Source: a bacterium
Lineage (GTDB): Bacteria; Eremiobacterota; Eremiobacteria; Baltobacterales; Baltobacteraceae
Length of the DNA stretch: 19,503 nucleotides
Reading direction: 5' to 3'
NCBI GenBank assembly: GCA_021781095.1
Contig: JAJXXM010000141.1
Location: 1 to 19,503 of the forward strand
In this document: in pieces, positions 1 to 7,717 of the stretch
How the letters are laid out: each line of letters opens with the position of its first letter
Numbering within the stretch: position 1 is the first letter of the stretch
Made by a program: the position numbers and the translations under genes
Notes under the pieces: model-generated
Told to the model about the DNA's origin: nothing
Database searches by the model: none
Seen by the model: the letters and a program-made list of their open reading frames with translations, nothing else

Positions 1-738
1 CGTACCGAGCGCGATGCCGATGCCGACCCAAACCAGGAGTTGGAGAACGCTCAGCGTCGCAGCGACGAGAACCTTCGCCACCAGCAAGACCATTGGGTCG
101 ACGGTCGCGATCAGCAACTCGGCGATGCGACTCGTCTTCTCTTCGGCGACCGCCGACATGACGAACTGACTATTCACGAGCACGAGAATGTAGAGAAACA
201 CCACGAGCGTCATCGCGAGCCCTTGTGCCGCTTCCGCCTGATGTACCGAGTGGAATTTCGTGCTTAGCGAACGCACGTCGACCCGTGCGTCGAGCGCCGC
301 GGCGATCTGTGCGTTGGTGAGGTGCGTGGCGTGTTGCACCTGCAACGGAAGGAGCGCGGTGCGCACGCGCCCGCTCGGCACGCTGGTAGGGTTCTTCGCG
401 TAAATCGTAATGCGAATGCCGGTCTTTACGTCTTGAATCGAAATGGCGTTATCGGCGTCGAAGCGCTTTAAGAGCGCCGCGTCGATTTTCGTCGATGCCG
501 GGACGACGCCCCGAACCGTCAGCGTCTTGGAGAGCAGCGGACGCGCTTGTGCCGCGATCGGAGCATCGGCGACGATGATAATGTTCGTGCCTTGGCTGAC
601 GATCGTCGGGGCGAGCATCGTCGGCAGTTTCAATAGCGCGACGATGGCGAGCGTTCCCAATACGAGCCCGATAATGAAAGGGCGCGATTTGATGCGGCGC
701 ATGAGATCGCCGGAATAGACCGTGATGAAATCGTTCAT
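1..738 (-). CDS. NatB-like ABC transporter permease (ABC-2 type), partial, C-terminus beyond window edge
   Basis: This is the membrane subunit of an ABC exporter, and the window holds its first 246 codons with no stop. A transmembrane segment is seen at about residues 19-42, followed by a large extracytoplasmic stretch to about residue 170 and then further hydrophobic segments. Between the second and third of these lies the motif AVAEEKTSRIAELLIATVDP, which matches the conserved cytoplasmic V-EEK-R-E-L loop of NatB/ABC-2 permeases. That topology is typical of NatB-like sodium or drug exporters. The ATG overlaps the stop of the upstream ATPase gene in an ATGA arrangement, and a GGAG sits 7 bases ahead of it, so the two are translationally coupled. 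The substrate cannot be read from sequence; sodium export is only the family's founding activity. Confidence 0.85.
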   Translation of the reverse strand, partial: MNDFITVYSGDLMRRIKSRPFIIGLVLGTLAIVALLKLPTMLAPTIVSQGTNIIIVADAPIAAQARPLLSKTLTVRGVVPASTKIDAALLKRFDADNAISIQDVKTGIRITIYAKNPTSVPSGRVRTALLPLQVQHATHLTNAQIAAALDARVDVRSLSTKFHSVHQAEAAQGLAMTLVVFLYILVLVNSQFVMSAVAEEKTSRIAELLIATVDPMVLLVAKVLVAATLSVLQLLVWVGIGIALGT

Positions 739-1631
739 GCCGCAACTCCGATCGCGCGAAGATAGATATCGTGTAGCGAAGGCTCGACCACCTCGAAGCG
801 AACGATGGAATCCGCGCCGACGAAGGTGCGAAGCATCGCGGCGAAATCGCTGTTCGCGGGGACGTTGAGATCGAGCGCTCCGTTCTCGCTTCCGGCAACG
901 GTCGCGCCGAGGCCGGCGGCGGCATCGCGCAGCGCTTTACTATCGGGAGCGACGCGGACGAGGCGGGTCGGCCACGCGGCGCGTAATTCCGCGAGCGTCC
1001 CGGTCGCGCGCGTCTCGCCCTTGTTAATCACGCAATATGCGGTGCAGAGTTGTTCGAGCTGCCACATTTGGTGGCTGGAGAGCACGAGCGTCGTGCCCTT
1101 CGCCTTCAGATCGAGGAGGACGGCGAGCAAGATATCGGCGTTCACCGGATCGAGCCCGGAGAACGGTTCGTCGAGAATCAAAAGCTCGGGTTCGTGCAGG
1201 GCCGCACAGGCGATCTGGACCTTTTGTTGGTTGCCCTTCGAGAGTTCGGCGGCGGGGCGTAGCGCGTAGGTGCCGATCTCGAGCCGTTCGATCCAGGTAT
1301 CGGCGCGTTTCGCCGCCTCGGGTTCGTGCAGACCGTGCAGCCGACCGAAATAGATGATTTGCTCGCGTACCGCCATCTTGCCGTAGAGCCCGCGCTCTTC
1401 GGGAAGGTAGCCGAAGCGGCGACGCATCGCTCGATCGATCGCTTTCCCGTTCCAGGTTACCTGCCCGGCATCGGGATTGAGAATGTTGAGGATGGTGCGC
1501 ATGGTCGTCGTCTTCCCCGATCCGTTCGGGCCGAGCAGGCCGAAAACCGAACCGGCGCCGATCGAGAACGAGACGTCCCGTAGCGCTTGAACGCTACCGA
1601 AGCTTTTTTGAATATGCTCGACGGATAACAC
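735..1631 (-). CDS. ABC transporter ATP-binding protein, NatA-like
   Basis: This 298-residue ATPase energises the NatB-like permease encoded directly after it. Walker A GPNGSGKT is at residues 34-41, the Q-loop region YLPEERGLYG at about 75-84, the signature LSKGNQQ at 130-136, Walker B LLILDEP at 150-156 and the switch histidine SSH at 185-187. The extra C-terminal part of about 80 residues (from about residue 215) is usual for NatA/DrrA-type ATPases. I chose the GTG at 1629-1631 because an AAGGGAG ribosome-binding site lies 5 bases upstream and the homologous N-terminus begins there. The frame stays open to 2081, but that extension lies inside the permease gene upstream. The gene follows the NCS1 permease after 34 bases and overlaps the NatB-like gene by 4 bases. 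Nucleotide binding and hydrolysis are secure; the exported substrate is unknown. Confidence 0.93.
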   Translation of the reverse strand: MLSVEHIQKSFGSVQALRDVSFSIGAGSVFGLLGPNGSGKTTTMRTILNILNPDAGQVTWNGKAIDRAMRRRFGYLPEERGLYGKMAVREQIIYFGRLHGLHEPEAAKRADTWIERLEIGTYALRPAAELSKGNQQKVQIACAALHEPELLILDEPFSGLDPVNADILLAVLLDLKAKGTTLVLSSHQMWQLEQLCTAYCVINKGETRATGTLAELRAAWPTRLVRVAPDSKALRDAAAGLGATVAGSENGALDLNVPANSDFAAMLRTFVGADSIVRFEVVEPSLHDIYLRAIGVAA

Positions 1632-1665
1632 AAAATCTCCCTTGCAGCGAGGATCTCCGGGCTCT

Positions 1666-3030
1666 CTACCCGGGGGTGCGCGAAAAGTTTCGTTGCAGCA
1701 CGAAGATCGCCGCCGCGGCGACGATGAAGCCGACCTCGTACGAAAGGTCGCCGAGGGCCGGAACGGCACGCGGCACCGGGCCGACATACCACGCCTGATT
1801 CCAGAATGGAAGCGATGCGAGCACGCCGAGCAACCAGGCGAGGGTTCCGGCTCGGAATCCCGTCGCCCGTTGCGGATCGTCGCGTTCGCGCGCGAAGAGC
1901 ACGACCGCCGCCCACGGTGCGGTCCAGTACGAGAGCAGTAACAGAAAGTTCGAGTATCCCTCGGCGGCGACGCGCGGATCGCTCCCGAAGAAGGCGATCG
2001 CCGCACCGATCCCTCCGACCACCAGAGCTGCGGCGACGCGCGGCACGGCGATGCGCGTCGCAACGAGCGCGGCGAGCGCACCGGAGTAGAGGTTCATGCT
2101 GTTCGCCGTGAGCGTGCCGAGCACGATCGTTGCGAGTGCGATCGCGGCGATAAGCCCGTGCCCCAATAGCGCGGCGATGGCGTCGGTCGGCGATTGCGCC
2201 GCACTAGCGCGCTGCCCGAGCGCGCTCGCCGCGAGCGCGCCGAGCAGTTCGATCGCGATACAGGGCAGCGCGCTGCCGAGGAAACTCGCCCAAAACAGCG
2301 CGCGCCGCGACGTTTCGCGCGGTAGATAGCGCGCGTAGTCGGCGGCACAGGGAAGCCACCCGGTTGCATACGAGAACGAGAGCGCGACCGCGAACGAGAA
2401 GCCTGCGATCGCACCGCCGATGGCGAGCGGGGCATCGGCGTGGAACGCGTTGCCGGCCGGGTGTCGGGCGATGGTCGCGACTGCAATCGCGACGAACCCC
2501 GCGGTCAGCAAGGCGACCGCGGCGCGTTGAAAAGCGTGGATGAGATTGTGCCCGTACATCGCCAGCGCGACCTGTGCGAGGACGAGGGTTGCGAGGCTTG
2601 CGGCGAACGGCCAGTGCGTGAGCGTCGTGAGCGCGTAGGCCCCAAAGACGCTATTGACGGCGAACCAACCGACGCCGGCGAGAAACGCTAACGCCGCAGG
2701 TGCGCGATTGCCGCTGCGGCCGAACGCGCGTTGTGAAGCGACCATCTGCGGCACGCCGTCGCTCGGCGCGCGCATGCTGAGACGGCCGAGAAGGGCGTAT
2801 CCCGCGAGATTGCCGACGATAATGCCGATCGTCGCCGAACGCAGATCGGTGCCGTAGAGCGCGACGATGTAGAGGCCGACCATCCACGTGGCGATTTCGG
2901 CGTTCGCCGAGTACCACAGCGCGAAGAGATCGCGCGCGTGCCCGTGCCGCTCGCGATCGGGAATCGTTTGCGTTCCCAGCGGTTCGAGGGCAACGATGCG
3001 TTCGCCGTACTGCGGCGACGCGTCGCTCAT
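1666..3030 (-). CDS. NCS1-family nucleobase/cation symporter (purine-cytosine permease type)
   Basis: This 454-residue inner-membrane protein is almost wholly hydrophobic after a polar N-terminal tail of about 35 residues, with about 12 predicted membrane segments, as in the NCS1 family (CodB, Fcy, Mhp1). The family-typical stretch after transmembrane segment 2, GVPQMVASQRAFG (residues 92-104), followed by a GWF motif at 121-123, supports the call. Family members take up cytosine, purines, allantoin, hydantoins or thiamine precursors with protons or sodium. The exact substrate cannot be decided here. Its ATG overlaps the stop of the upstream peptidase gene (ATGA), so it is read as the second gene of an operon of peptidase, permease and NatAB-like exporter. 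No nucleobase-degrading enzyme lies nearby in the window to narrow the substrate. Confidence 0.85.
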   Translation of the reverse strand: MSDASPQYGERIVALEPLGTQTIPDRERHGHARDLFALWYSANAEIATWMVGLYIVALYGTDLRSATIGIIVGNLAGYALLGRLSMRAPSDGVPQMVASQRAFGRSGNRAPAALAFLAGVGWFAVNSVFGAYALTTLTHWPFAASLATLVLAQVALAMYGHNLIHAFQRAAVALLTAGFVAIAVATIARHPAGNAFHADAPLAIGGAIAGFSFAVALSFSYATGWLPCAADYARYLPRETSRRALFWASFLGSALPCIAIELLGALAASALGQRASAAQSPTDAIAALLGHGLIAAIALATIVLGTLTANSMNLYSGALAALVATRIAVPRVAAALVVGGIGAAIAFFGSDPRVAAEGYSNFLLLLSYWTAPWAAVVLFARERDDPQRATGFRAGTLAWLLGVLASLPFWNQAWYVGPVPRAVPALGDLSYEVGFIVAAAAIFVLQRNFSRTPG

Positions 3031-4400
3031 GCGTGCAGCGAGGCGATCCAGCGTTCGACGTCGTCGATGCGGGAGGGCAGAATCTCCGAGAGGTTCTCGC
3101 CGCCGCTCGCGGTGACGACGATGTCGTCTTCAATACGCACGCCGATGCCGCGATACTCTTCGGGAACCGTCGCGTCGTCGGGTTGGAAATAGAGCCCGGG
3201 TTCGACCGTGAGCACCATCCCCTCGCGCAACGTCCCGTACCGATAGGTCTCCATGCGCGCGCGCGCGCAGTCGTGAACGTCGATACCGAGCATGTGGCTG
3301 ACGCCGTGCAACGAGTAGCGACGGTAGAGTTGGCGCTCCGGGTCGAGCGCTTCTTCGAGCGAGCACGTCAGGATTCCGAGATCGATCAAACCTTCGGCGA
3401 GCACGCGCATCGCGCGCCGATGCGGTTCGCGAAATTCGTTCCCCGGCACGACCGCGGCCATCGCGGCGCGCTGCGCCTCCCATACGAGTTCGTAAATGAC
3501 GCGTTGCTGGCGGTTGAATCGTCCGCCGATCGGCAGCGTGCGCGTCACGTCGGCGGTATACAACGAATCGCATTCGACTCCGGCATCGAGCAAGAGCAAC
3601 GCTCCCGATTCGAGCAATCCGGTGTTGCGATTCCAATGGAGCGTGCACGCGTGGTGCCCGGCCGCAGCGATGGTGAGATAGCCGACGTCGTTCGCTTCGA
3701 TGCGAGCGCGCGCCCAGAACGCCGCTTCGATGGCGCGCTCGCCGCGCCCGGCGCGCATGACGCGAATTGCATCTTCGAAGCCGCGCTTGGTGATCTCGAC
3801 GGCTTTGCGCAACTCGGCGATTTCGTAATCGTCTTTGATGAGGCGCATCTCGCCGAGCGTCTCCGCGAGTTCGTTATCCTCGCCGAGAACGCGTACGCGC
3901 GTGCCCGAGGCGCGAATATCGCGCAGGTAGTCGGCTTTCTCGGAGAGATCGGCGACGGAATCGACGGCGTAATACGCTTGGCTCTCGTCGAGGCCGCGAT
4001 GGCGGCCGACCCAGAGTTCGCCGCGCACGCGATCGGTAAAGAACGCCGCGGTTCCGCGATTGTGCGCCGCGGTAAAGAGCCGGGTGCGGTGGCAGGCGCC
4101 GTCGGGCTCGAGGACGAGGAGCTCGTCGGGTTCGCCGCCGCCCATCAGGTATGCGAAATCGCTGTCGGGACGGAAGCGGAAATTCGTATCGTTCGCGCGC
4201 ACGTGTTCGGTGCCGGCGGGCAGGACGAGATACTCGCCTGGAAACCGCTGGGAGAGCTCGCCGCGCCGCGCCTGGAAGCGGGCGATCTCGGGGTGCGCCT
4301 TGCGGACGGGGGCCTGGTGGAGCCAACCCGAGGACATAAAGTCGATCAGGGCCTGCGGGTTGTCGGGGTCGTGGCTCGCACGTTCTTGTAGCTCGCTCAT
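3027..4400 (-). CDS. pepP: Aminopeptidase P family metallopeptidase (M24B, Xaa-Pro aminopeptidase)
   Basis: This 457-residue cytoplasmic peptidase removes an N-terminal residue that precedes proline. The N-terminal part carries the AMP_N-type domain (about residues 35-165, with NDTNFRFRPDSDFAYLMG). The C-terminal part has the pita-bread M24 catalytic fold. All five expected dinuclear metal ligands are present: Asp272 (LLDAG), Asp284 (TADVTRT), His369 (GVSHMLG), Glu400 (LTVEPGLYF) and Glu424 (VRIEDD). The catalytic-site HGVSHMLGIDVHD matches E. coli PepP well, and the length is close to that enzyme's. The first 30 residues are an extra tail. The ATG at 4398-4400 has only a weak AAGAA-type ribosome-binding site. 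It heads the operon that continues with an NCS1 permease and a NatAB-like exporter. The role in general peptide turnover is inferred from the family. Confidence 0.93.
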   Translation of the reverse strand: MSELQERASHDPDNPQALIDFMSSGWLHQAPVRKAHPEIARFQARRGELSQRFPGEYLVLPAGTEHVRANDTNFRFRPDSDFAYLMGGGEPDELLVLEPDGACHRTRLFTAAHNRGTAAFFTDRVRGELWVGRHRGLDESQAYYAVDSVADLSEKADYLRDIRASGTRVRVLGEDNELAETLGEMRLIKDDYEIAELRKAVEITKRGFEDAIRVMRAGRGERAIEAAFWARARIEANDVGYLTIAAAGHHACTLHWNRNTGLLESGALLLLDAGVECDSLYTADVTRTLPIGGRFNRQQRVIYELVWEAQRAAMAAVVPGNEFREPHRRAMRVLAEGLIDLGILTCSLEEALDPERQLYRRYSLHGVSHMLGIDVHDCARARMETYRYGTLREGMVLTVEPGLYFQPDDATVPEEYRGIGVRIEDDIVVTASGGENLSEILPSRIDDVERWIASLHA

Positions 4401-4439
4401 GGGGTTTTCTTCGCGTCGGCCCTAGGAACGTCCGCCCGC

Positions 4440-4453
4440 CGCGGGTAACCGCG
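4440..4453 (+). promoter_or_regulatory. Short GTAA-loop hairpin directly before the DUF202 gene start
   Basis: CGCGG and CCGCG form a perfect 5-base stem around a GTAA loop (a GNRA-type tetraloop in RNA), ending 4 bases before the ATG at 4458. It occupies the place where a ribosome-binding site would be expected, and no purine-rich Shine-Dalgarno sequence is seen. It could limit translation or be incidental in this G+C-rich 57-base divergent spacer. The function is untested. Confidence 0.25.
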
Positions 4454-4457
4454 CCAC

Positions 4458-4835
4458 ATGTTTCAAGCCTCCGACGTCAAGCCGAACGACGTCCTCGCAA
4501 ACGAGCGTACCTTTCTCTCCTACGTGCGAACCTCGCTCTCGTTTATCGCGTTCGGTTTCGTGATCGCGCGCTTTTCGCTGGTTTTGCGGGAATTTTCCGG
4601 CGTACTTCACCTAAAGAGCACGGTGAACGAGGGCATGGCCTCGTGGTTCGGTGTCGTTATGGCGGTGGTCGGCGTGCTGTTCGGCATCGCCGGCGCTCTG
4701 CGGTATGCAGTTACCGACCGCGCTCTGCGCCGCGGCGAGACGCTTGCGTTGCCGGTTACCTGGGCGGTGATCGGGACGGCGATGCTCGTCGGGATCGGCG
4801 CGATCGTCGCCACGCAATTGTTCGCCCTGCGCTAG
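4458..4835 (+). CDS. DUF202 / YidH-like small membrane protein
   Basis: This 125-residue protein has three predicted membrane segments at about residues 22-43, 62-84 and 98-122. The N-terminal signature NDVLANERTFLSYVRTSLSF is characteristic of the DUF202 (YidH/Vtc1-like) family, in which an L-A-ERT-L-W/S-R-T motif precedes the first helix. The family's function is not established in bacteria. The eukaryotic relative Vtc1 is part of the vacuolar polyphosphate polymerase complex, but no polyphosphate gene is seen nearby, so no role is proposed. It is divergent from the pepP operon with 57 bases between the start codons. Downstream lies only the repeat-rich gene-free stretch. Confidence 0.88.
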   Translation: MFQASDVKPNDVLANERTFLSYVRTSLSFIAFGFVIARFSLVLREFSGVLHLKSTVNEGMASWFGVVMAVVGVLFGIAGALRYAVTDRALRRGETLALPVTWAVIGTAMLVGIGAIVATQLFALR

Positions 4836-4884
4836 CCCTCGCTGGGGCGCCAGTGTCACGCGGAGTAGCGCACTCTGTCACGCC

Positions 4885-4907
4885 GAGCAGCACAACGTTG
4901 TCACGCC
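4885..4907 (+). repeat. 23-bp partial repeat unit, single copy
   Basis: This unit reads from GAGCAGCAC through the perfect palindrome ACAACGTTGT to CACGCC and joins directly to repeat copy 1. The same unit recurs twice in tandem at 5187-5232. Confidence 0.75.
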
Positions 4908-4940
4908 GAGTAGGCGCTGCAAGCGCCGTATCGAGGCGCC
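4900..4940 (+). repeat. Palindromic repeat, copy 1
   Basis: The left flank is GTCACGCCGAGTA, followed by the stem GGCGCT / AGCGCC around a GCA loop, and the right flank is GTATCGAGGCGCC. It is identical to copy 2 over 41 bases, which indicates recent duplication or gene conversion. Confidence 0.85.
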
Positions 4941-4950
4941 GCACACAGGT

Positions 4951-4991
4951 GTCACGCCGAGTAGGCGCTGCAAGCGCCGTATCGAGGCGCC
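4951..4991 (+). repeat. Palindromic repeat, copy 2
   Basis: This copy is identical to copy 1 over all 41 bases and is separated from it by only 10 bases. It has the same flanks and the same GGCGCT-GCA-AGCGCC hairpin. Confidence 0.85.
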
Positions 4992-4997
4992 GCTTTT

Positions 4998-5038
4998 GTC
5001 ACGCCGAGTAGGGCGCTTCAGCGCCCGTATCGAGGCGC
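4998..5038 (+). repeat. Palindromic repeat, copy 3 (variant stem)
   Basis: The flanks are the same as in copies 1 and 2, but the hairpin is GGGCGC / GCGCCC around TTCA. Both arms have changed together, so pairing is kept. Confidence 0.85.
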
Positions 5039-5186
5039 GCTCGCGCTCCCCCGCTTCCGTGCGACTGCGGCGCACCGCTCCGAGCTAGACGCTCGCGGCT
5101 CGGACAAGCAATGTCAGGGTCCTCGCCGCTCGCTTAAGCGCTCGTCGGGTGCGCCGACATCGCGCGGTCGCTCATCGGTCGCATGC

Positions 5187-5232
5187 GAGCAGCACAACGT
5201 TGTCACGCCGAGCAGCACAACGTTGTCACGCC
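5187..5232 (+). repeat. Two 23-bp tandem units leading into repeat copy 4
   Basis: Two identical 23-base units (5187-5209 and 5210-5232) stand in tandem, each centred on ACAACGTTGT and ending in the GTCACGCC start of the larger palindromic element. The second unit overlaps the left flank of copy 4. This arrangement suggests that truncated repeat ends were joined head to tail. Confidence 0.8.
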
Positions 5233-5265
5233 GAGTAGGCGCTGCAAGCGCCGTATCGAGGCGGC
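5225..5265 (+). repeat. Palindromic repeat, copy 4
   Basis: It matches copies 1 and 2 through the hairpin and the GTATCGAGGCG flank and differs only at the last bases (GGC instead of GCC). Confidence 0.85.
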
Positions 5266-5291
5266 GCGTGTCGCGCTCGCAGGCGAACGAT

Positions 5292-5329
5292 CCCTCGATA
5301 CGCCGCCTTCGGCGGCTACTCGGGATGAC
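5292..5329 (-). repeat. Palindromic repeat, inverted copy with a third stem sequence
   Basis: Read on the minus strand it has the flank GTCATCCCGAGTA, the stem GCCGCC / GGCGGC around GAA, and the flank GTATCGAGGG. The flanks are related to those of the plus-strand copies while the stem is different but still perfectly paired. It ends 20 bases from the nadC stop codon. Confidence 0.8.
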
Positions 5330-5349
5330 AAACGCGAGGGCGGAGTTTG

Positions 5350-6195
5350 CTACGGAGCGATATCGAGGCCGATGTCGAGGTTCGGCGCGCTGTGCGTCAG
5401 TCGTCCGACCGAGATGAGATCGACGCCGCTGCGCGCGATCTCTGCGACGTGCGCGAGATCGACGCCGCCGCTCGCTTCGGTGATGCAGCGCCCTCCGACG
5501 ATCCCGACCGCTTCGCGCAATATCTGCGGCGACATATTATCGAGCAGAACCGCATCGATCGGCTCCTCGAGCGCGGCGCGCAATTGGTCGAGCGTATCGA
5601 CTTCGATCTCCACCTTCACCATGTGTCCGATATTCGCGCGCACCGCCGCGACGGCGTGGTGGATCGATCCCGCGAGCGCGATATGGTTATCCTTAATCAA
5701 AACCGCATCGTCGAGCGCGAAGCGATGGTTCTCGCCGCCGCCGCAACGCACGGCATATTTTTCGAGCACGCGTAGTCCCGGCGTCGTCTTGCGCGTGCAG
5801 ACGATATGCGCCTTGGTGCCCGCGATCGCGTCGACGTAGGAGCGCGTGAGCGTTGCGACGCCGCAGAGGTGGCCGAGCACATTTAACGCCGTCCGTTCGC
5901 CGGCGAGAAGGGCGTACGTATCGCACGCGAGGCGAGCGATCGTCGCCCCCGCTTCGAACGCCGAGCCATCCTCGAGCGCATCGCGAATCTCGGTGTTCGG
6001 GTCGAGCAATTCGAAGGCGAGCAGCGCCGTCTCGATTCCGGCGAGCGAGCCCGGCTTGCGCGCGACGATCGCGCCGGTCGCTCGGCGCCCCGGCGGAAAG
6101 ATCGACTCGGTGGTGAGATCGCCGCCGCGCCCGAGATCTTCGAGCAGCGCGCCGCGGACGATCGGCTCGGTGACGAGGCGGTGCGGTTTACGCAT
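5350..6195 (-). CDS. nadC: Nicotinate-nucleotide pyrophosphorylase (quinolinate phosphoribosyltransferase)
   Basis: This 281-residue enzyme converts quinolinate and PRPP to nicotinate mononucleotide, CO2 and pyrophosphate, the last dedicated step of de novo NAD synthesis before the shared pathway. Substrate-binding motifs are all present: RKTTPGLR (135-142), KYAVRCGGGENHR (146-158), LIKDNH (166-171), VEIEVD (195-200), LLDNM (217-221), EASGG (240-244) and SVGRLTHSA (262-270). The length is normal. I chose the ATG at 6193-6195 because the enzyme's N-terminus begins there; longer in-frame starts lie inside nadB and add only basic residues. The start overlaps the end of nadB by 8 bases, so it is the last gene of nadABC. 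The stop is followed within 20 bases by an inverted palindromic repeat. Confidence 0.97.
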   Translation of the reverse strand: MRKPHRLVTEPIVRGALLEDLGRGGDLTTESIFPPGRRATGAIVARKPGSLAGIETALLAFELLDPNTEIRDALEDGSAFEAGATIARLACDTYALLAGERTALNVLGHLCGVATLTRSYVDAIAGTKAHIVCTRKTTPGLRVLEKYAVRCGGGENHRFALDDAVLIKDNHIALAGSIHHAVAAVRANIGHMVKVEIEVDTLDQLRAALEEPIDAVLLDNMSPQILREAVGIVGGRCITEASGGVDLAHVAEIARSGVDLISVGRLTHSAPNLDIGLDIAP

Positions 6196-7717
6196 GCGTC
6201 TCCAACTTCGTAAACGAGCGTTTCGCAAACGCGTCATCGGCATGCGGAAAATCGAGGCGATAGTGGCTGCCGCGGCTCTCTTCGCGCGAGAGGGCGGCAG
6301 AGGCAATCGCGTGTGCGACGACGAGGAGGTTGCGCAATTCGCCGAGCGCGTTGGGAAACTCGGCCGAGAGCGTGGCGATCCGCGCGAGCGCGTTCCGCAG
6401 CCCGCGGGCGTCGCGCAGGAGCCCGACGTCGGCGTACATGACGTTGCGTAAATCGAGCACGGCCTGCGCTAATCGCGGCGAACTGTCGTGCGGCGGAATC
6501 GGCAAGGGCGTCGGCCCGGTCGGTTCGAGCGCCGCGCCGCGAATATCGTCGGCGGCGCGCGATGCGTAGACCATCGCTTCCAGCAACGAATTGCTCGCGA
6601 GACGATTCGCGCCGTGAACGCCGGTCGCACTCGCTTCGCCGCAGACCCAGAGGCCGCGAAGCGAGGAGCGCCCCCATTCGTCGACCGCAACTCCACCCAT
6701 GTGGTAGTGCGCCGCAGGCGCAACGGGGATGCGTGCGGTGCGCGGATCGATTCCGGCCGAGGTGCAGAACGCAAATACCGTTGGAAAGCGTTCGGGAAAG
6801 TCGCTGCCGATCGCGTCGCGCGCGTCGAGCCCGACGCTGCGCCCGGCGCGTATCTGTTCGAAAATTGCGCGAGCGACGATATCGCGGGGCGCGAGTTCGG
6901 CATCGTCGTGGACGGAGGTCATGAAACGCTCGCCGAGGTCGTTGATCAGCAGGGCGCCCTCACCGCGAATCGCTTCGGTAACCAGCGGCATCGGGTCGCG
7001 CCCGATCGCCAACGCGGTAGGATGGAATTGCACGAACTCCATGTCGGCGAGCATCGCACCGGCGCGGGCGGCCATCGCGATGCCGTCGCCGGTCGCTTCG
7101 ACGGGATTGGTGGTTGCGCGATAGAGGCGGCCGATGCCGCCGGTCGCGAGAACCGTCGCTCGCGCGCGCACGATGAAGCGTTCGCCGAGATCGCGGGAGC
7201 GGCAGATAACCCCGGCGATGCGGCGCTCGCCGTCGATGAGAAGATCCTCGACGATGGTGTCGGCGATGACGTCGATGTGGTCGGAGGCGCCGACCGCAGC
7301 GATGAGCGTGCGCAAAATCTCGTGACCGGTTGCGTCGCCGCCGGCTTTGACGATGCGTCGACGTTGGTGCGCCGCTTCGCGACCCAACGCGAGTTCGCCG
7401 TCGGCGGTGCGATCGAACGAGGCGCCGAGTTCGAGCAGTTCTTCGATGCGCGCGGGCGCGTCGTTGGCAAGAATTTCGGCGATCGATTCATCGCTCAGCC
7501 CCGCGCCTGCGATCCGCGTATCTTGCGCGTGCAACGCGGGCGAATCGTCGCGACCGATCGCCGCCGCGATACCTCCCTGCGCCCAATCGGTCGCCGCTCC
7601 GCTGCCGAGGGGGCGTTTGCAGAGCACCGCAACGCGAAGCGGTGCGAGCTTGTAGGCCGCCATCAACCCGGCGATACCGGCGCCGACGACGGCGACGTCG
7701 TACGCGCGTTCGCGCAT
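6188..7717 (-). CDS. nadB: L-aspartate oxidase
   Basis: This 509-residue flavoprotein oxidises L-aspartate to iminoaspartate, which NadA uses. The FAD-binding Rossmann motif GAGIAG is at residues 12-17. Further family signatures are ATDWAQGGIAAA (FAD contact), EFVQFHPTAL, the substrate-site HYHMGGVAVDEWGRSS and the C-terminal FAD-binding GANRLASNSLLEAMVY. A C-terminal helical domain follows, ending in the normal place though slightly shorter than the E. coli enzyme. The absence of a covalent-FAD histidine context and the company of nadA and nadC separate it from the fumarate reductase and succinate dehydrogenase flavoproteins. The ATG shares one base with the nadA stop (TAATG). The in-frame extension upstream to 7879 lies inside nadA and is rejected. 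Confidence 0.96.
   Translation of the reverse strand: MRERAYDVAVVGAGIAGLMAAYKLAPLRVAVLCKRPLGSGAATDWAQGGIAAAIGRDDSPALHAQDTRIAGAGLSDESIAEILANDAPARIEELLELGASFDRTADGELALGREAAHQRRRIVKAGGDATGHEILRTLIAAVGASDHIDVIADTIVEDLLIDGERRIAGVICRSRDLGERFIVRARATVLATGGIGRLYRATTNPVEATGDGIAMAARAGAMLADMEFVQFHPTALAIGRDPMPLVTEAIRGEGALLINDLGERFMTSVHDDAELAPRDIVARAIFEQIRAGRSVGLDARDAIGSDFPERFPTVFAFCTSAGIDPRTARIPVAPAAHYHMGGVAVDEWGRSSLRGLWVCGEASATGVHGANRLASNSLLEAMVYASRAADDIRGAALEPTGPTPLPIPPHDSSPRLAQAVLDLRNVMYADVGLLRDARGLRNALARIATLSAEFPNALGELRNLLVVAHAIASAALSREESRGSHYRLDFPHADDAFAKRSFTKLETHA

Larger units (their letters stand above)
4836..5349. other. Gene-free spacer packed with dispersed palindromic repeats
   Basis: These 514 bases lie between the DUF202 gene and the end of nadC. 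They contain no credible gene: every open frame across them is built from the repeat copies and matches no recognised family. They hold four direct copies and one inverted copy of a roughly 40-base palindromic element, plus partial units. The remaining part, about 5040-5185, is unstructured G+C-rich sequence with one perfect palindrome, CGCTTAAGCG, at 5131-5140. No Rho-independent terminator with a T-run is seen for either flanking gene. The palindromes could serve as transcript 3' end barriers. Confidence 0.75.

Noticed and set aside
1632..2081. Open extension of the NatA-like frame by 150 codons upstream
   Set aside because: It overlaps the C-terminal part of the NCS1 permease gene, is arginine/serine-rich without family features, and a good ribosome-binding site marks the GTG at 1629-1631.
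3033..4391. 452-codon open frame on the plus strand opposite pepP
   Set aside because: It mirrors the G+C-biased codons of pepP, shows no recognisable domain, and the minus-strand gene has all its metal ligands.
4885..5330. CRISPR array
   Set aside because: The repeats are palindromic with variable centres, one is inverted, the distances between copies are unequal (10, 6 and 186 bases) and no cas gene is present.
4643..5839. Several open frames running through the repeat cluster
   Set aside because: Their peptides are built from translated repeat copies and extend into the DUF202 gene or antisense to nadC.
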